Source of the DNA: JALZCH01 sp036387135 | Lineage (GTDB): Bacteria; Acidobacteriota; Blastocatellia; Pyrinomonadales; Pyrinomonadaceae | Length of the DNA stretch: 64,000 nucleotides | Assembly: GCA_036387135.1 (NCBI GenBank) | Contig: DASVUH010000057.1 | Span: 18,689 to 82,688, forward strand | Direction of reading: 5' to 3' | Notes under the pieces: generated by a model | The model's input: the letters and a program-made list of their open reading frames with translations, nothing else | Database searches by the model: none | Told to the model about the DNA's origin: nothing | Part shown: positions 7,416 through 16,749 of the stretch, piece after piece | Layout: the number at the start of each line of letters is the position of its first letter | Numbering within the stretch: position 1 is the first letter of the stretch | Translations under genes and position numbers: made by a program

Positions 7416-9977
7416 TTAGCTTTCAGCCGGAGCAACTTCTTCGTCATCCGTAACGTTCAGAAGTGAGGCGCTCGTCACAATGTCATCGTCGCCGGTTTTA
7501 ATCAGCGTGACGCCCTGTGCGCTGCGCCCGGTTTGGCGGATTTTATTCGCATCAAGCCGGATCAATTTGCCTTGTTCGGTGATAATCATTACTTCCGATT
7601 CGTCTTCGAGCGGGAAGACGGCGACGACTTTGCCGGTTTTATTGGTCGTTTTCATATTGATTACGCCGAAACCGCCGCGCGTTTGGAGACGATAGTTTTT
7701 GACCTGCGTTTGTTTGCCGAAGCCCTGTTCGGAAATCGAGAGCATTTTCGCTTCGCCGTCTTTTGAAACCGCGCAGACAGAGACGACGAAATCGCCTTTT
7801 CTCAAGTTGATTCCGCGCACGCCGCGTGCGGCGCGCCCCATCGGGCGGACATCGGATTCGTCAAAGCGAATCGCCATTCCGCCGTTTGTGGCGATGAAAA
7901 TCTGGCAATTGCCGTCGGTGAAAACTACGTCCAAAAGCTCGTCGCCGTCGTCAATATTGGCGCAGTTGATTCCGTTGGCGCGGATGTTTTGGAAATCGGC
8001 GAGCGAGGTTTTCTTAATCACGCCCTGGCGCGAGACCATCATCACGTATTTTTCTTCCGAAAAATCGCGAATCGGTATCACGCCGACTACTTTTCGCTCG
8101 GAAGGAATGTTAATCAAATTAACAATCGCTTTCCCGCGCGCGGTCGGCGGAGCGTCGGGCAGTTCGTGGACTTTCATTTTAAAGACGCGCCCGTCGTCGG
8201 TGAACATCATTATGTAAGCGTGCGTCGAGGCTACGAACAGATGCTGAACGATGTCTTCGTTTTTCGTTTGCTGTCCTCTGCGTCCGACTCCGCCGCGATG
8301 TTGTTTGGAGTAAATCGAAACCGGCGTTCGTTTGATGTAGCCGGCGTTTGTGACCGTAATCGCCACGTCTTCGTCGGCAATCAAATCTTCAATCCGAATT
8401 TCGATTCCGGCGTCAACAATTTCCGTTCGGCGTTTGTCGGCGAAATCTTTGCGAATTGTTTCAAGCTCTTTAATGATGACTTGCCGCAAAAGCTGCTCAT
8501 TCGCCAAAATCGCTTCGAGTTCGGCAATCAACTTCAAGAGATTTTCCAATTCGTCAATGATTTTTTGACGTTCTAAAGCCGACAAGCGGCGAAGCTGTAA
8601 ATCGAGAATCGCCTGCGCTTGAATATCCGAAAATTGCAGGCGTTTCATCGCCGTTTCGAGGTCTTTCAGGAAACCGGCGAGCGTTTTGTCGGCGGGCGCG
8701 CCTTTCCACGTTTTTTGCTCGCGCAAAGTTTCGGTGTTGCCCGTCAGCCACGCTTTTGCTTCATCCAAAGAGCGCGAATTGCGAATCAGCGGCACGATGA
8801 AATCAAGCGCGTCAATCGCTTTGTTCAAGCCTTCCAAAACGTGCGCGCGAGCTTGCGCTTTACGCAGATCGTATTCGGTTCTACGTCTAATGACTTCGCG
8901 GCGGAAATCAACAAACGCTTCGAGCATTTGTTTTAAATTCAACACGCGCGGCTGCCCGTTGACAATTGCCAGATTGATAATGCCGAACGACGACTGCATC
9001 GGCGTCAGTTTATAAAGTTTATTGAGAACAACTTGCGGAATCGCGTCGCGCTTTAATTCGATGACGATTCGCATTCCTTCACGGTTCGATTCGTCGCGCA
9101 GCTCGGAAATGCCTTCAAGCCGTTTTTCGTTAACAAGCTCGGCGATTTTTTCAATCAACCTCGCTTTGTTTAGCTGATACGGAATTTCCGTGATGACAAT
9201 CGCGTCTTTTTCCCGGTCGCCGCGCCCGATGCGGTCAATTCCGGCTTTCGCGCGCATTTGCAGAATGCCGCGTCCGAAACGATAAGCGTTGTGAATTTCC
9301 TCGCGTCCGTAAATAAAACCGCCGGTCGGGAAATCCGGTCCCGGAACGATTTTCATTAGCTGATCAATTGAGACGTCAGGGTTTTTAACGAGTGTAATCG
9401 TGGCGTCCAAAATCTCGCCCAAATTGTGCGGCGGAATTTTCGTCGCCATTCCGACGGCGATTCCTTCCGAGCCGTTAATTAAAAGATTCGGAATTCTGGT
9501 CGGTAAAACGGTCGGTTCCGAAAGAGATTCGTCGTAATTCGGCTGAAAATCAACAGTTTCCTTTTCAATGTCGGCGAGAACCTCCGACGCGAGCTTTTGC
9601 AGACGGACTTCCGTGTAACGCATCGCAGCCGGAGCGTCGCCGTCAACCGAGCCGAAATTGCCCTGCCCGTCAACGAGCATATAGCGCATCGAAAAATCCT
9701 GCGCCAGACGCACAATCGTATCGTAAACGGCGGTGTCGCCGTGCGGGTGATATTTTCCGATGACATCGCCGACGACGCGCGCAGACTTTTTGTAAGCCTT
9801 GTTATGCTGGTTGCCAAGCTCGTTCATCGCCCACAAAACGCGGCGGTGAACAGGTTTTAAACCGTCTCTAACGTCGGGCAAAGCGCGCCCGATAATTACG
9901 CTCATCGCGTAATCGAGATACGAACGCCGCATCTCGTCTTCAATCGTTACCTGATTTTTTTCTAAAAGTGTTTCCAT
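7416..9977 (-). CDS. gyrA: DNA gyrase subunit A
   Basis: GyrA is the breakage-reunion subunit of gyrase (A2B2). The 853-residue length is typical. The catalytic tyrosine lies in AAMRYTEVRL. The quinolone-resistance region reads YHPHGDTAVYDTIV, with threonine at the position of E. coli Ser83. The GyrA box appears as QHRGGVG before the C-terminal beta-pinwheel, which supports gyrase rather than topoisomerase IV. The acidic C-terminal tail is short. gyrB is not in the window. Start ATG at 9977. Confidence 0.97.
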   Translation of the reverse strand: METLLEKNQVTIEDEMRRSYLDYAMSVIIGRALPDVRDGLKPVHRRVLWAMNELGNQHNKAYKKSARVVGDVIGKYHPHGDTAVYDTIVRLAQDFSMRYMLVDGQGNFGSVDGDAPAAMRYTEVRLQKLASEVLADIEKETVDFQPNYDESLSEPTVLPTRIPNLLINGSEGIAVGMATKIPPHNLGEILDATITLVKNPDVSIDQLMKIVPGPDFPTGGFIYGREEIHNAYRFGRGILQMRAKAGIDRIGRGDREKDAIVITEIPYQLNKARLIEKIAELVNEKRLEGISELRDESNREGMRIVIELKRDAIPQVVLNKLYKLTPMQSSFGIINLAIVNGQPRVLNLKQMLEAFVDFRREVIRRRTEYDLRKAQARAHVLEGLNKAIDALDFIVPLIRNSRSLDEAKAWLTGNTETLREQKTWKGAPADKTLAGFLKDLETAMKRLQFSDIQAQAILDLQLRRLSALERQKIIDELENLLKLIAELEAILANEQLLRQVIIKELETIRKDFADKRRTEIVDAGIEIRIEDLIADEDVAITVTNAGYIKRTPVSIYSKQHRGGVGRRGQQTKNEDIVQHLFVASTHAYIMMFTDDGRVFKMKVHELPDAPPTARGKAIVNLINIPSERKVVGVIPIRDFSEEKYVMMVSRQGVIKKTSLADFQNIRANGINCANIDDGDELLDVVFTDGNCQIFIATNGGMAIRFDESDVRPMGRAARGVRGINLRKGDFVVSVCAVSKDGEAKMLSISEQGFGKQTQVKNYRLQTRGGFGVINMKTTNKTGKVVAVFPLEDESEVMIITEQGKLIRLDANKIRQTGRSAQGVTLIKTGDDDIVTSASLLNVTDDEEVAPAES

Positions 9978-10268
9978 TTATTAACCTTTCGGGGTAAAAT
10001 CAACAAAGTTGCGCCGAACGCTTCCTGCCGTTCGGCGAAAACCGGAATCGAAACCGGATTATTTGTAATAAAAAAGCCGCGTTTAAATGCCTCGATTTAA
10101 AAGCACGGGCGGCACTCAAAAAAGTTTGAGTTTTGCTCAAGAAAAATGGACTTAAATTTTTGCAACTGCGATATTTAAGACACTCTTAATTATACCTTCA
10201 AATCTCGTTTTTGACAACCGCTCGAAGCGTGTTTTTGAACCTCTAAAACCGACTCCTTTCAAAAAATT
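9978..10268. other. Intergenic region upstream of gyrA and the PilZ-like gene
   Basis: About 290 bp between divergent genes with no supported ORF. It contains a small inverted repeat (ACTCAAA at 10114-10120 with TTTGAGT at 10125-10131) that could be an operator or a hairpin. No clear promoter was assigned. Confidence 0.4.
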
Positions 10269-11072
10269 ATGTCGTCTGTAAAACCGATGTCCGAAGATAC
10301 CGTCAACGGAAAAAATCGCCGCAAACGCGACCGTCTCGAACTGTCTTTGCCGATTCGAGTGCGCTGCCGCGAATCGCTCGAACACGATTGGGAAGAAATT
10401 ACCCGTCTGATTGACGTTACGCCGTTTGGCGCGGGATTTACTCTGACGCGCCCGATGGAAGTCGGCAGGCTGCTTTTTTTGATGATGCCGCTGCCGCGTC
10501 AATTGCGCTGTTTTGACCATCTCGAAGCGCAATATCGAATGTGGGCGCTCGTCCGCCACGTTCGCAAAATTACCGATGAAAATGCGGAGAAACAGCTTTA
10601 CAACATCGGTGTCGCGTTCGTCGGGAAACGCGCGCCCGCGAGTTACGAGACAGACCCGACGACTTTGTATGAAGTTTTGGCTTCGGACGAGCTGGGTTTT
10701 TGCCGTTTAAGAGAAATTTCCGGCACGAGCAAAGTGGGTTCAAACGCGGCTCCGGCAAAAGATTTGGGCGCAGACGGGCGAAGAATGACGCGCCATCCGA
10801 TTCCGCTCACGGTGAGAATCGAGGTTTTCGATGAAAACGGCAAAACCATTTCGAGCGAGATGACCGTTACGGAAAACGTCAATCCATCGGGCGCGGCGGT
10901 TTTTACAACTCTCGATGTTGACCGCGGGCGTTTTGTGAGAATGACTTGCGACCAGTACAATATAACCGTCGTCGCCGTCGTCAGGCGACGCAGAATCGGC
11001 GCGGACGGAATTGCCCGGCTTCATTTGGAATTTATTGACCGGCAATTTCCGCTCGAAGGAATCGAACGGTGA
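10269..11072 (+). CDS. Tandem PilZ-like domain protein
   Basis: PilZ domains usually bind cyclic-di-GMP and relay it to motility or envelope functions. The 267-residue protein carries two copies of the fold. The first opens with KNRRKRDRLELSLPIRVR and continues to DVTPFGAGFTL. The second opens with RRMTRHPIPLTVRIEVF and continues to ENVNPSGAAVFTTLDV. Both show the RRxxR-like and (D/N)xSxxG-like positions in diverged form: DVTPFGAG and NVNPSGAA. Binding of c-di-GMP is therefore likely but not assured. The stop overlaps the GTG start of the next gene. Confidence 0.7.
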   Translation: MSSVKPMSEDTVNGKNRRKRDRLELSLPIRVRCRESLEHDWEEITRLIDVTPFGAGFTLTRPMEVGRLLFLMMPLPRQLRCFDHLEAQYRMWALVRHVRKITDENAEKQLYNIGVAFVGKRAPASYETDPTTLYEVLASDELGFCRLREISGTSKVGSNAAPAKDLGADGRRMTRHPIPLTVRIEVFDENGKTISSEMTVTENVNPSGAAVFTTLDVDRGRFVRMTCDQYNITVVAVVRRRRIGADGIARLHLEFIDRQFPLEGIER

Positions 11073-11296
11073 AGAAAACGAATTTCAATCAGCCGCGAAC
11101 CGTTTTGCTCGTTGAAATCGAGCGATATTGCCAAAATGCAAACTGCTTGCGGCTCAACCGAGTCGGTTTAACGCGCTCGGAAATCGGAGAGTACAAAGGT
11201 TTCACCTGCGAGCGATGCGAAATGTGGAATGACGACGGGCTAAAAGAGCGAGACGTTCCGGCGGATTGGCAGCGGCTTTTGCCGGACAAAGTTTAA
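11069..11296 (+). CDS. Small zinc-ribbon-like protein
   Basis: A 75-residue protein starting at a GTG that overlaps the stop codon of the PilZ-like gene by 4 bp, so translation is coupled. It has a CQNANC pair near residues 18-23 and a CERC pair near 46-49, the spacing expected for one zinc site. I do not recognise the family. The context (PilZ-like protein upstream, acyltransferase downstream) suggests a shared operon but no clear role. Confidence 0.65.
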   Translation: MKKTNFNQPRTVLLVEIERYCQNANCLRLNRVGLTRSEIGEYKGFTCERCEMWNDDGLKERDVPADWQRLLPDKV

Positions 11297-11317
11297 AAGA
11301 TACGGAGACGAAATTTT

Positions 11318-12019
11318 TTGAGTCAAAGCGAAACCGAGTTTCCTTTAAAAGTTCAGAAACAGGAAATTATAGAGCCGCCTTCGATGCCCGAATGGGGACT
11401 GAGCGCGGTTCGTTTTGCCGGGCGGCAATTATCCCGGCTGTTTTTCCGCATTAAATATATAAATCTGGAAAACATTCCTCAAAACCGCACCGGCGGTTTG
11501 TTGATTTGCGCCAATCACCAGAGTTTTTTCGATCCGTTTTGGATTTGCTTTCCGGTTTACCGGCAAATTCGTTATTTGACGTGGGACGCGGCGACGCGCT
11601 GGTTTTTGATCGGCGATTTTATCCGCGCTCTGGGAGCGTTTCCGGTCAATCTTGAGCGGGGCGGCAAAGACGCTTTGAAAATGTCACGCGGCTGGCTGCG
11701 GGCGGGCGGGACGCTCGTCATTTTTCCCGAAGGCGAGCGCGGTTTTTCAGACGGAAAATTGCTCAATTTTAAAAACGGCGCTCTCCGCATCGCGCTGCAA
11801 GCCGGAGTTCCGATTCTGCCAGTCACGATTCGCGGAGGAAACCGGGTTTGGTCACAGGATATGCCGACGCCGCGTCTCGCCAAAGTCGAAATCGTTTATC
11901 ATCCTCTGTTCGAGCTTCCGCCCGCGCCGGACGGCGTTGATTTAAAAACTCACGCGGAACAATTAACAAATAAACTTAAAGAAATTATTGCATCGGAATT
12001 GCCGTCGGAAAACGATTAG
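11318..12019 (+). CDS. plsC: 1-acyl-sn-glycerol-3-phosphate acyltransferase
   Basis: This membrane-associated enzyme makes phosphatidic acid from lysophosphatidic acid and an acyl donor. The PlsC motifs are all visible: NHQSFFD (the catalytic H-x4-D), the motif II region around GAFPVNLERGG, FPEGERGFSDG (motif III) and VPILPVTIRG (motif IV). The 233 residues start at a TTG preceded by a GGAG ribosome site. The stop overlaps by 4 bp the stop of the convergent kinase gene. Other lysophospholipid acyltransferases share the motifs, so the exact acceptor is inferred. Confidence 0.88.
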   Translation: MSQSETEFPLKVQKQEIIEPPSMPEWGLSAVRFAGRQLSRLFFRIKYINLENIPQNRTGGLLICANHQSFFDPFWICFPVYRQIRYLTWDAATRWFLIGDFIRALGAFPVNLERGGKDALKMSRGWLRAGGTLVIFPEGERGFSDGKLLNFKNGALRIALQAGVPILPVTIRGGNRVWSQDMPTPRLAKVEIVYHPLFELPPAPDGVDLKTHAEQLTNKLKEIIASELPSEND

Positions 12020-13824
12020 CGTTGATCCTGCGGCGGTTTTCTTCCGGGCGGCGGTGGTGGATTTAACGGCGGCAAACCCTTTTCAGCACGTCTGCGATTT
12101 ACCTTTTCCAGCGCTTTGCGCCGAATCTCGAATTGATTCCGTATTTTGAGAGCTTGCCTCAATTCTTCGCGTTCTTCGGCTGAAATGCCCGGTATATCTT
12201 CGGGGCGAATATTCGGAAAGTCATCATTCACATCGTCGTCTTCGGTTGTATCGGCTTCACCAACCGTGACTTTTATTTGCGGCTTATTTTGGACGTTTGG
12301 CTTTGATTGCGCGGGCGTTTGTTTTTCCGCCTTTTCGACGATAACTGTTTGTGCGCTGGGTTTCGCTTCGGTTGGCGGAGCAGGTGGAATTACTGGGCTT
12401 TTTACCGAAGTGTTTGACGGCTGCGGTTCGGGCGAAGCTGTGATGACAAATGCCGTGTTTGCGTTTTGTTTCGCGTCGCTCGTTTCCGGTTTTTGAGCTT
12501 CGTTTTTATGAACGGTTTGGGTTTGCCGCGGCTGAAAATTGTCCGTTTGGACATTGGGTCCGCTCATCGCATACCAACCTGCAAAACCGCCGCCCGCTAA
12601 AATCGCAATCGCGGCGGCAATTCCGATTGCTTTGGAAAGCGAACGATTCTTATGCGGCGCGGCATTTGAATTTAAATTATTAGCCGCAGGCGTTTCAACC
12701 GGAACTTTAAAAGCCGCGTTTCGTTTTTCCGCCTCGGCTTCCTCCAGGTCGGTCTGCGCGGCTGAGTGCAAATTGGTTGCGAATTGCTGTTTTTCCAGAT
12801 TTGTACGGCTGAATTTCGTTGCATCCGAATCTTTTGTTTCAGCGAAAAAACCGGCTTCGAGCGGCGCAGTCAAATTCGCGTTCGCGGCGGTTTGATTGCC
12901 GTCTTTTGTTTGCCCGCCCATCAATTCGGTTTTTTGCGTAAACAAAGCCGCCGATGTCGTCGCATTTTCGGTCGGGCTGGGGGCGGCGTAATCAGGATTT
13001 TCTGCGGCTTCCGTCAATGCCCGCCGCATTGCGGCGGCTGTTTGCGGGCGCAGATTCGGGTTTAGCGACATTGCTTGATGCAGCACGGCGGCAGCCGATC
13101 TCGAAACTTTCGGATTCAATTCATTTGCCGGGCGCAGAGAGTCTTCGCCGCCATTCAAAACCGCCATCGCGCGCGTCAGAGCGTCAACCGGCGCGGCGCC
13201 CGTCAACAGGTGATAGATGGTGGCGGCAAGCGAATAAAGATCGCTGCGCGGGTCTGTTCCCGTTCCCTGAATTTGTTCGAGCGGCGCATAAGCGCGCGAG
13301 TAGCCGAAAACGCTTTTGGTTTGCGTTAATTTGGAAACGTCGGTGATGCTGCCTTTCGCCAAACCGAAATCGAGCAGCACGATTTGACTGCGCGGCGTTA
13401 ATTTTAAATTCTGCGGTTTGATGTCGCGGTGAATAATCGGAATTTTTTGCGAATGCAGATAATCGAGCGCGTCGAGAAGCTGGTCAGCCCAGAGCAAAAC
13501 GTCCGCAACTGCAAATGCGCCCTTGCGTTCGAGAATTTCCGATAAATCTTCGCCCGCGATGTATTCCATCACGAGAAACTGCCCGTTTTCTTCTTCAAAA
13601 TGGTCGGAAACGCGCGGCAGTGCCGGATGCCGCAAGCTGTTTAAAAGCTGCGCTTCGCGTTCAAAAGCGCGGCGCAGAACGGCTTCGCTGAAAAAAGTTT
13701 CTTTGATGGCGACTTGCGAGCCGAAACGCTGGTCGGTGGCTGTGAAAACCGCGCCCATTCCGCCCGCGCCGATTTTGTCGTGAATTAAATAACGATTTTG
13801 GAGAATTGTTCCGGCTTCAATCAT
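12016..13824 (-). CDS. Eukaryotic-type serine/threonine protein kinase, membrane anchored
   Basis: Residues 1 to about 270 form a Hanks-type kinase: glycine loop GAGGMGAVF, lysine in VAIKE, catalytic loop HRDIKPQN, DFGLAKG and the APLEQ region. A low-complexity linker follows. A single membrane helix lies near residue 405 (IGIAAAIAILAGGGFAGW), and the outer part is Pro/Lys/Glu rich with a charged coiled stretch and a proline-rich end. No PASTA, WD40 or TPR sensor domain is visible. Such kinases are abundant in Acidobacteriota. The substrate is unknown. Confidence 0.93.
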   Translation of the reverse strand: MIEAGTILQNRYLIHDKIGAGGMGAVFTATDQRFGSQVAIKETFFSEAVLRRAFEREAQLLNSLRHPALPRVSDHFEEENGQFLVMEYIAGEDLSEILERKGAFAVADVLLWADQLLDALDYLHSQKIPIIHRDIKPQNLKLTPRSQIVLLDFGLAKGSITDVSKLTQTKSVFGYSRAYAPLEQIQGTGTDPRSDLYSLAATIYHLLTGAAPVDALTRAMAVLNGGEDSLRPANELNPKVSRSAAAVLHQAMSLNPNLRPQTAAAMRRALTEAAENPDYAAPSPTENATTSAALFTQKTELMGGQTKDGNQTAANANLTAPLEAGFFAETKDSDATKFSRTNLEKQQFATNLHSAAQTDLEEAEAEKRNAAFKVPVETPAANNLNSNAAPHKNRSLSKAIGIAAAIAILAGGGFAGWYAMSGPNVQTDNFQPRQTQTVHKNEAQKPETSDAKQNANTAFVITASPEPQPSNTSVKSPVIPPAPPTEAKPSAQTVIVEKAEKQTPAQSKPNVQNKPQIKVTVGEADTTEDDDVNDDFPNIRPEDIPGISAEEREELRQALKIRNQFEIRRKALEKVNRRRAEKGLPPLNPPPPPGRKPPQDQR

Positions 13825-13891
13825 TGGTCGAAGAATCTACAGCTCACAGTTTAACATTTTCCTGCCGAAAAGGTTAAAAGGAAATACGAAC

Positions 13892-13937
13892 AAAAAGGGA
13901 ATAAGGTTTGCGCGTCAGGCGCTCCTTTTCCCCTTTT
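13892..13937 (-). terminator. Probable terminator after the exported protein gene
   Basis: An imperfect hairpin with AAAAAGGG on one side and CCCCTTTT on the other and a GC-rich inner stem. It lies downstream of the gene ending at 13974, with a T-rich tail on the minus strand. Confidence 0.45.
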
Positions 13938-13973
13938 TATTTCAACAAATTGAGTTTAATTTAAAATAAAGGC

Positions 13974-14435
13974 TCAAATTCCGTTCAAGCCGTAAGCTCG
14001 CGCCAGAGAGTTTAAATCTCGTCTGACCTGCGCCCAAATTCCTTCGGTTTTCGCGCCGAAATTCCGCCGCCGGACAATCCCGTTAATCGTTCGAGCGATG
14101 TTCAGACAATTGCGAACGTATTGCTTGTTTTCCGCCAGAGAATCGCCGCGATCAAATTCGCGCCGCAGCTTGTCGGTCGCGTCGCCGAGTTCGCGTGCGC
14201 GCTCGTTGATGCGGTCTTCCAACTTTGTGTCTTCGAGTCTTGAGCGGTCGAGCGAATCGTTGATCGCGGCGACAAAAGCGTCGGCATTTGTTTCAACGCG
14301 GCGGATTGTCTGGTCAATTGCATATTTGTCCGCGCCGCGAGCGCGCCTCTGCGCTGCCGCTTCCGTTGAATTAAAAGCTAAAACGGCAATTGCCGTCGCT
14401 AAAAAAACAAACATTGTCATTAATTTTTTCCGCAT
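13974..14435 (-). CDS. Small exported helical protein of unknown function
   Basis: The ATG at 14435 is chosen because it has an AAGGAG ribosome site and opens a signal peptide (MRKKLMTMFVFLATAIAVLAF, cut probably after AAAQ). The mature part, about 125 residues, is charged and helical, with repeated Arg/Asp/Glu and an LNSLARAYGLNG ending. I do not recognise the family. It is probably periplasmic. It stands alone on the minus strand between the kinase and the CSLREA protein. Confidence 0.7.
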   Translation of the reverse strand: MRKKLMTMFVFLATAIAVLAFNSTEAAAQRRARGADKYAIDQTIRRVETNADAFVAAINDSLDRSRLEDTKLEDRINERARELGDATDKLRREFDRGDSLAENKQYVRNCLNIARTINGIVRRRNFGAKTEGIWAQVRRDLNSLARAYGLNGI

Positions 14436-14614
14436 CTTTTCTCTCCTTAATTTTTCTAACGGCAAATCATTGCGGGAGAGACGATTTGCCGCTTGTGATT
14501 TAAAAATCTGCGCTTTAATTTTTACACGCACATTTTTTAGAGGCAAGAATTTTTTTTATCGAGAATTTATTTCTGCGGCAAGGTAAAATGTTGAAAAAGC
14601 TTGAAAAATTACTT

Positions 14615-14638
14615 AAAAGCTGATGCCGGTCAGCTTTT
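14615..14638 (-). terminator. Terminator after the CSLREA beta-helix gene
   Basis: A 9-bp stem, AAAAGCTGA with TCAGCTTTT, and a 6-nt loop, about 40 bp past the stop codon at 14676 on the minus strand. Confidence 0.6.
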
Positions 14639-14675
14639 AAATTCAAGTGTTAAATTTATTGGTAATGAAAAAGTC

Positions 14676-16649
14676 TCATGGGGCGACGAAATTCAAATTG
14701 TTGGTTTCTTCCGTAATGGTTCTCACCGTTGCCCCGAATTCATAGCGTTTGCTGGAAACGGTGAAAATATAGGTTCCGCCGACTTGCACATCGTCGAAGC
14801 GGTAGTAGCCCAAGGTGCTTGTTCTCGCAAATCTGGTGTTGCCGCCCGGGTCTGTCATCGCTACGACGGCATTGGCAATGCCGCGCCCGGAGCTAGTCAG
14901 AATTCGTCCGGTTACTGAAACCGAAGCCGCCGTCGGGGCGGAAGCGCGTTCGGTTGAGCCTTTTTCGCAAGCCGCGACGCCGTTCATGTCAGAATCAGCG
15001 GGACGCGAAACGCCACGCTGATCAAAACCGCCGCAGCCGTTAATGCCGTTAGGAATGCGGTCAATCAACGGGCTGCCAGGGTTTGGTAAATAATTCAAGG
15101 TTGTTCCGCCGTTTAAACCCAAAGCGCCGAGAGACGGATCTATGTGGATCTCGTCTCCTGCAGTGGTCACAAATATGCCGGCGTATGTATTTTCAACTAG
15201 ATTATAGCCTTGCGATGTAATGATACCTCTGATATCAGGACCCGCGCCATAAGTGCCCGTGGTGTTGTTGGCGACAACCGAGTTTTTTAGATTGACGACT
15301 GATATACCTGTCCCTATTTCACCCTCGTTATATATGCCACCGCCTGCGCCATCCTGTCCATTACTTCTGAGAGCGGAGTTAGCGGCAACGGTGGAGAAGT
15401 TAATGTTTATTACAGCATTGCCCGAACCGCCTGCGGAGTTTGAAATTCCGCCCCCAACCCCAGCGGTATTACCGCTAACGGTACTGTTGTTTAGATTGAA
15501 AACAGCGTTCGCAGCACCTTCGGTGTAATTACCAATGCCGCCTCCACCAGGATACTCGGCGGCTGTATTGTTAACGATTGCGCTGTTGTTAACAGTGGTC
15601 ATAGCCGCAATATTGACTGCAATAAAGCTGATACCTCCGCCAAAACCGGCATTGTTCTCGCCAACGGTTGAATTGGTAATATTTAAAGTCCCCTCCTGAT
15701 TATAAACACCGCCACCTGCATTCCATGCGACATTTTTGACAATGTTGCTGTTAATTATATTAACCGTGCCGGATAATAATGAGATTCCGCCGCCGTATGT
15801 CCCGGCTCCCGCAGTTGCAGTGGCTTTGTTACCTATGATGGTGCTGTTCGTCAAAGTAACTGTTCCGAGAATACTTCCAATTCCGCCGCCGAGAGAAGAG
15901 GATGATCCGCTCAACGTAACTGTATTGTTGCTGATAGTCGAATTTGTCGCGGTCAGCGTTCCGCCGTAATTTAAAAGAATGCCGCCGCCGCCGCCAGGAG
16001 ACGGAGCGCGATCATTGTTACCTGAGACGGTGTTGTCGGTGACAATCGTATTATTAAGCGCCACAGATGCCGTCCGAGTGCCTGAAAGGGCGATTCCGCC
16101 GCCGCCGAACCCGCTGAAGTTGTCGCGGATCACGCAATTGTTAAAAGTTACCGCTTGATTAAAATTTTCAACGTTGACGCCGCCGCCTAAACTAACCGCT
16201 TCTCTGCCGTTGCGAATGGTGACATCGTTGAGAACCACCGTTATGTTCGGGAAGAGAAATTGCAAAACGCGCTCGGAGGCAGTTCCGGGAGCCGCCGCCG
16301 CTTGAATAAAAGTAGTGCCGGAACCGGCGCCGTTGATGGTGATGTTCGAGTTGATGTCCAAATCGCCGCTCCTATTTGAGTTGTCTTCACCGACAAGCGT
16401 ATTCGTGTAAATACCGGCTGGCAGCGTGATAATGTCGTCGCCGGCGAGGACGTTTGCTTCGGTGATTGCCGCGCGCAATGTGCAGATACCGTTGCCGGTT
16501 GCAGTTTCGCAAACGCCGTTACCAGCCGCCGCGTCCAGCGCGTCGGCGGTTGAATTTACAGTAAATGTAGCGCCGAAAATTGAGACGGAGCCGACAGTTG
16601 AAAGGCAGACGAGCAGAGCGAGACGCATTATTGACAATAGTTTTTTCAT
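14676..16649 (-). CDS. Secreted CSLREA-domain right-handed beta-helix protein
   Basis: An exported surface or secreted protein of 657 residues. It has a signal peptide (MKKLLSIMRLALLVCLS). A CSLREA domain follows, TFTVNSTADALDAAAGNGVC with CTLRAAITEAN. About 430 residues of parallel beta-helix turns come next, rich in NNSTV, GGGI and NNT. The C-terminal domain from about residue 575 (VSVTGRILTSSGRGIANAVV) is a carboxypeptidase-regulatory-like fold of the kind also found at the N terminus of the TonB receptor at 60224-63547. No enzymatic motif is visible. Adhesion or polysaccharide binding is an inference. Confidence 0.85.
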   Translation of the reverse strand: MKKLLSIMRLALLVCLSTVGSVSIFGATFTVNSTADALDAAAGNGVCETATGNGICTLRAAITEANVLAGDDIITLPAGIYTNTLVGEDNSNRSGDLDINSNITINGAGSGTTFIQAAAAPGTASERVLQFLFPNITVVLNDVTIRNGREAVSLGGGVNVENFNQAVTFNNCVIRDNFSGFGGGGIALSGTRTASVALNNTIVTDNTVSGNNDRAPSPGGGGGILLNYGGTLTATNSTISNNTVTLSGSSSSLGGGIGSILGTVTLTNSTIIGNKATATAGAGTYGGGISLLSGTVNIINSNIVKNVAWNAGGGVYNQEGTLNITNSTVGENNAGFGGGISFIAVNIAAMTTVNNSAIVNNTAAEYPGGGGIGNYTEGAANAVFNLNNSTVSGNTAGVGGGISNSAGGSGNAVININFSTVAANSALRSNGQDGAGGGIYNEGEIGTGISVVNLKNSVVANNTTGTYGAGPDIRGIITSQGYNLVENTYAGIFVTTAGDEIHIDPSLGALGLNGGTTLNYLPNPGSPLIDRIPNGINGCGGFDQRGVSRPADSDMNGVAACEKGSTERASAPTAASVSVTGRILTSSGRGIANAVVAMTDPGGNTRFARTSTLGYYRFDDVQVGGTYIFTVSSKRYEFGATVRTITEETNNLNFVAP

Positions 16650-16749
16650 TTTTTGTTTTTCTTATCGAAAGCGGAGGCGAACCGGAATTGCCGGAAAGTT
16701 TGAGTGTTCTCGAATAAAATAAAGCTAAAGCAGATAAAAGTAAAGCGAG

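Noticed and set aside
7989..8576. Long plus-strand ORFs opposite gyrA and others opposite infB
   Set aside because: They are antisense shadows of strongly supported genes with no ribosome site or domain.
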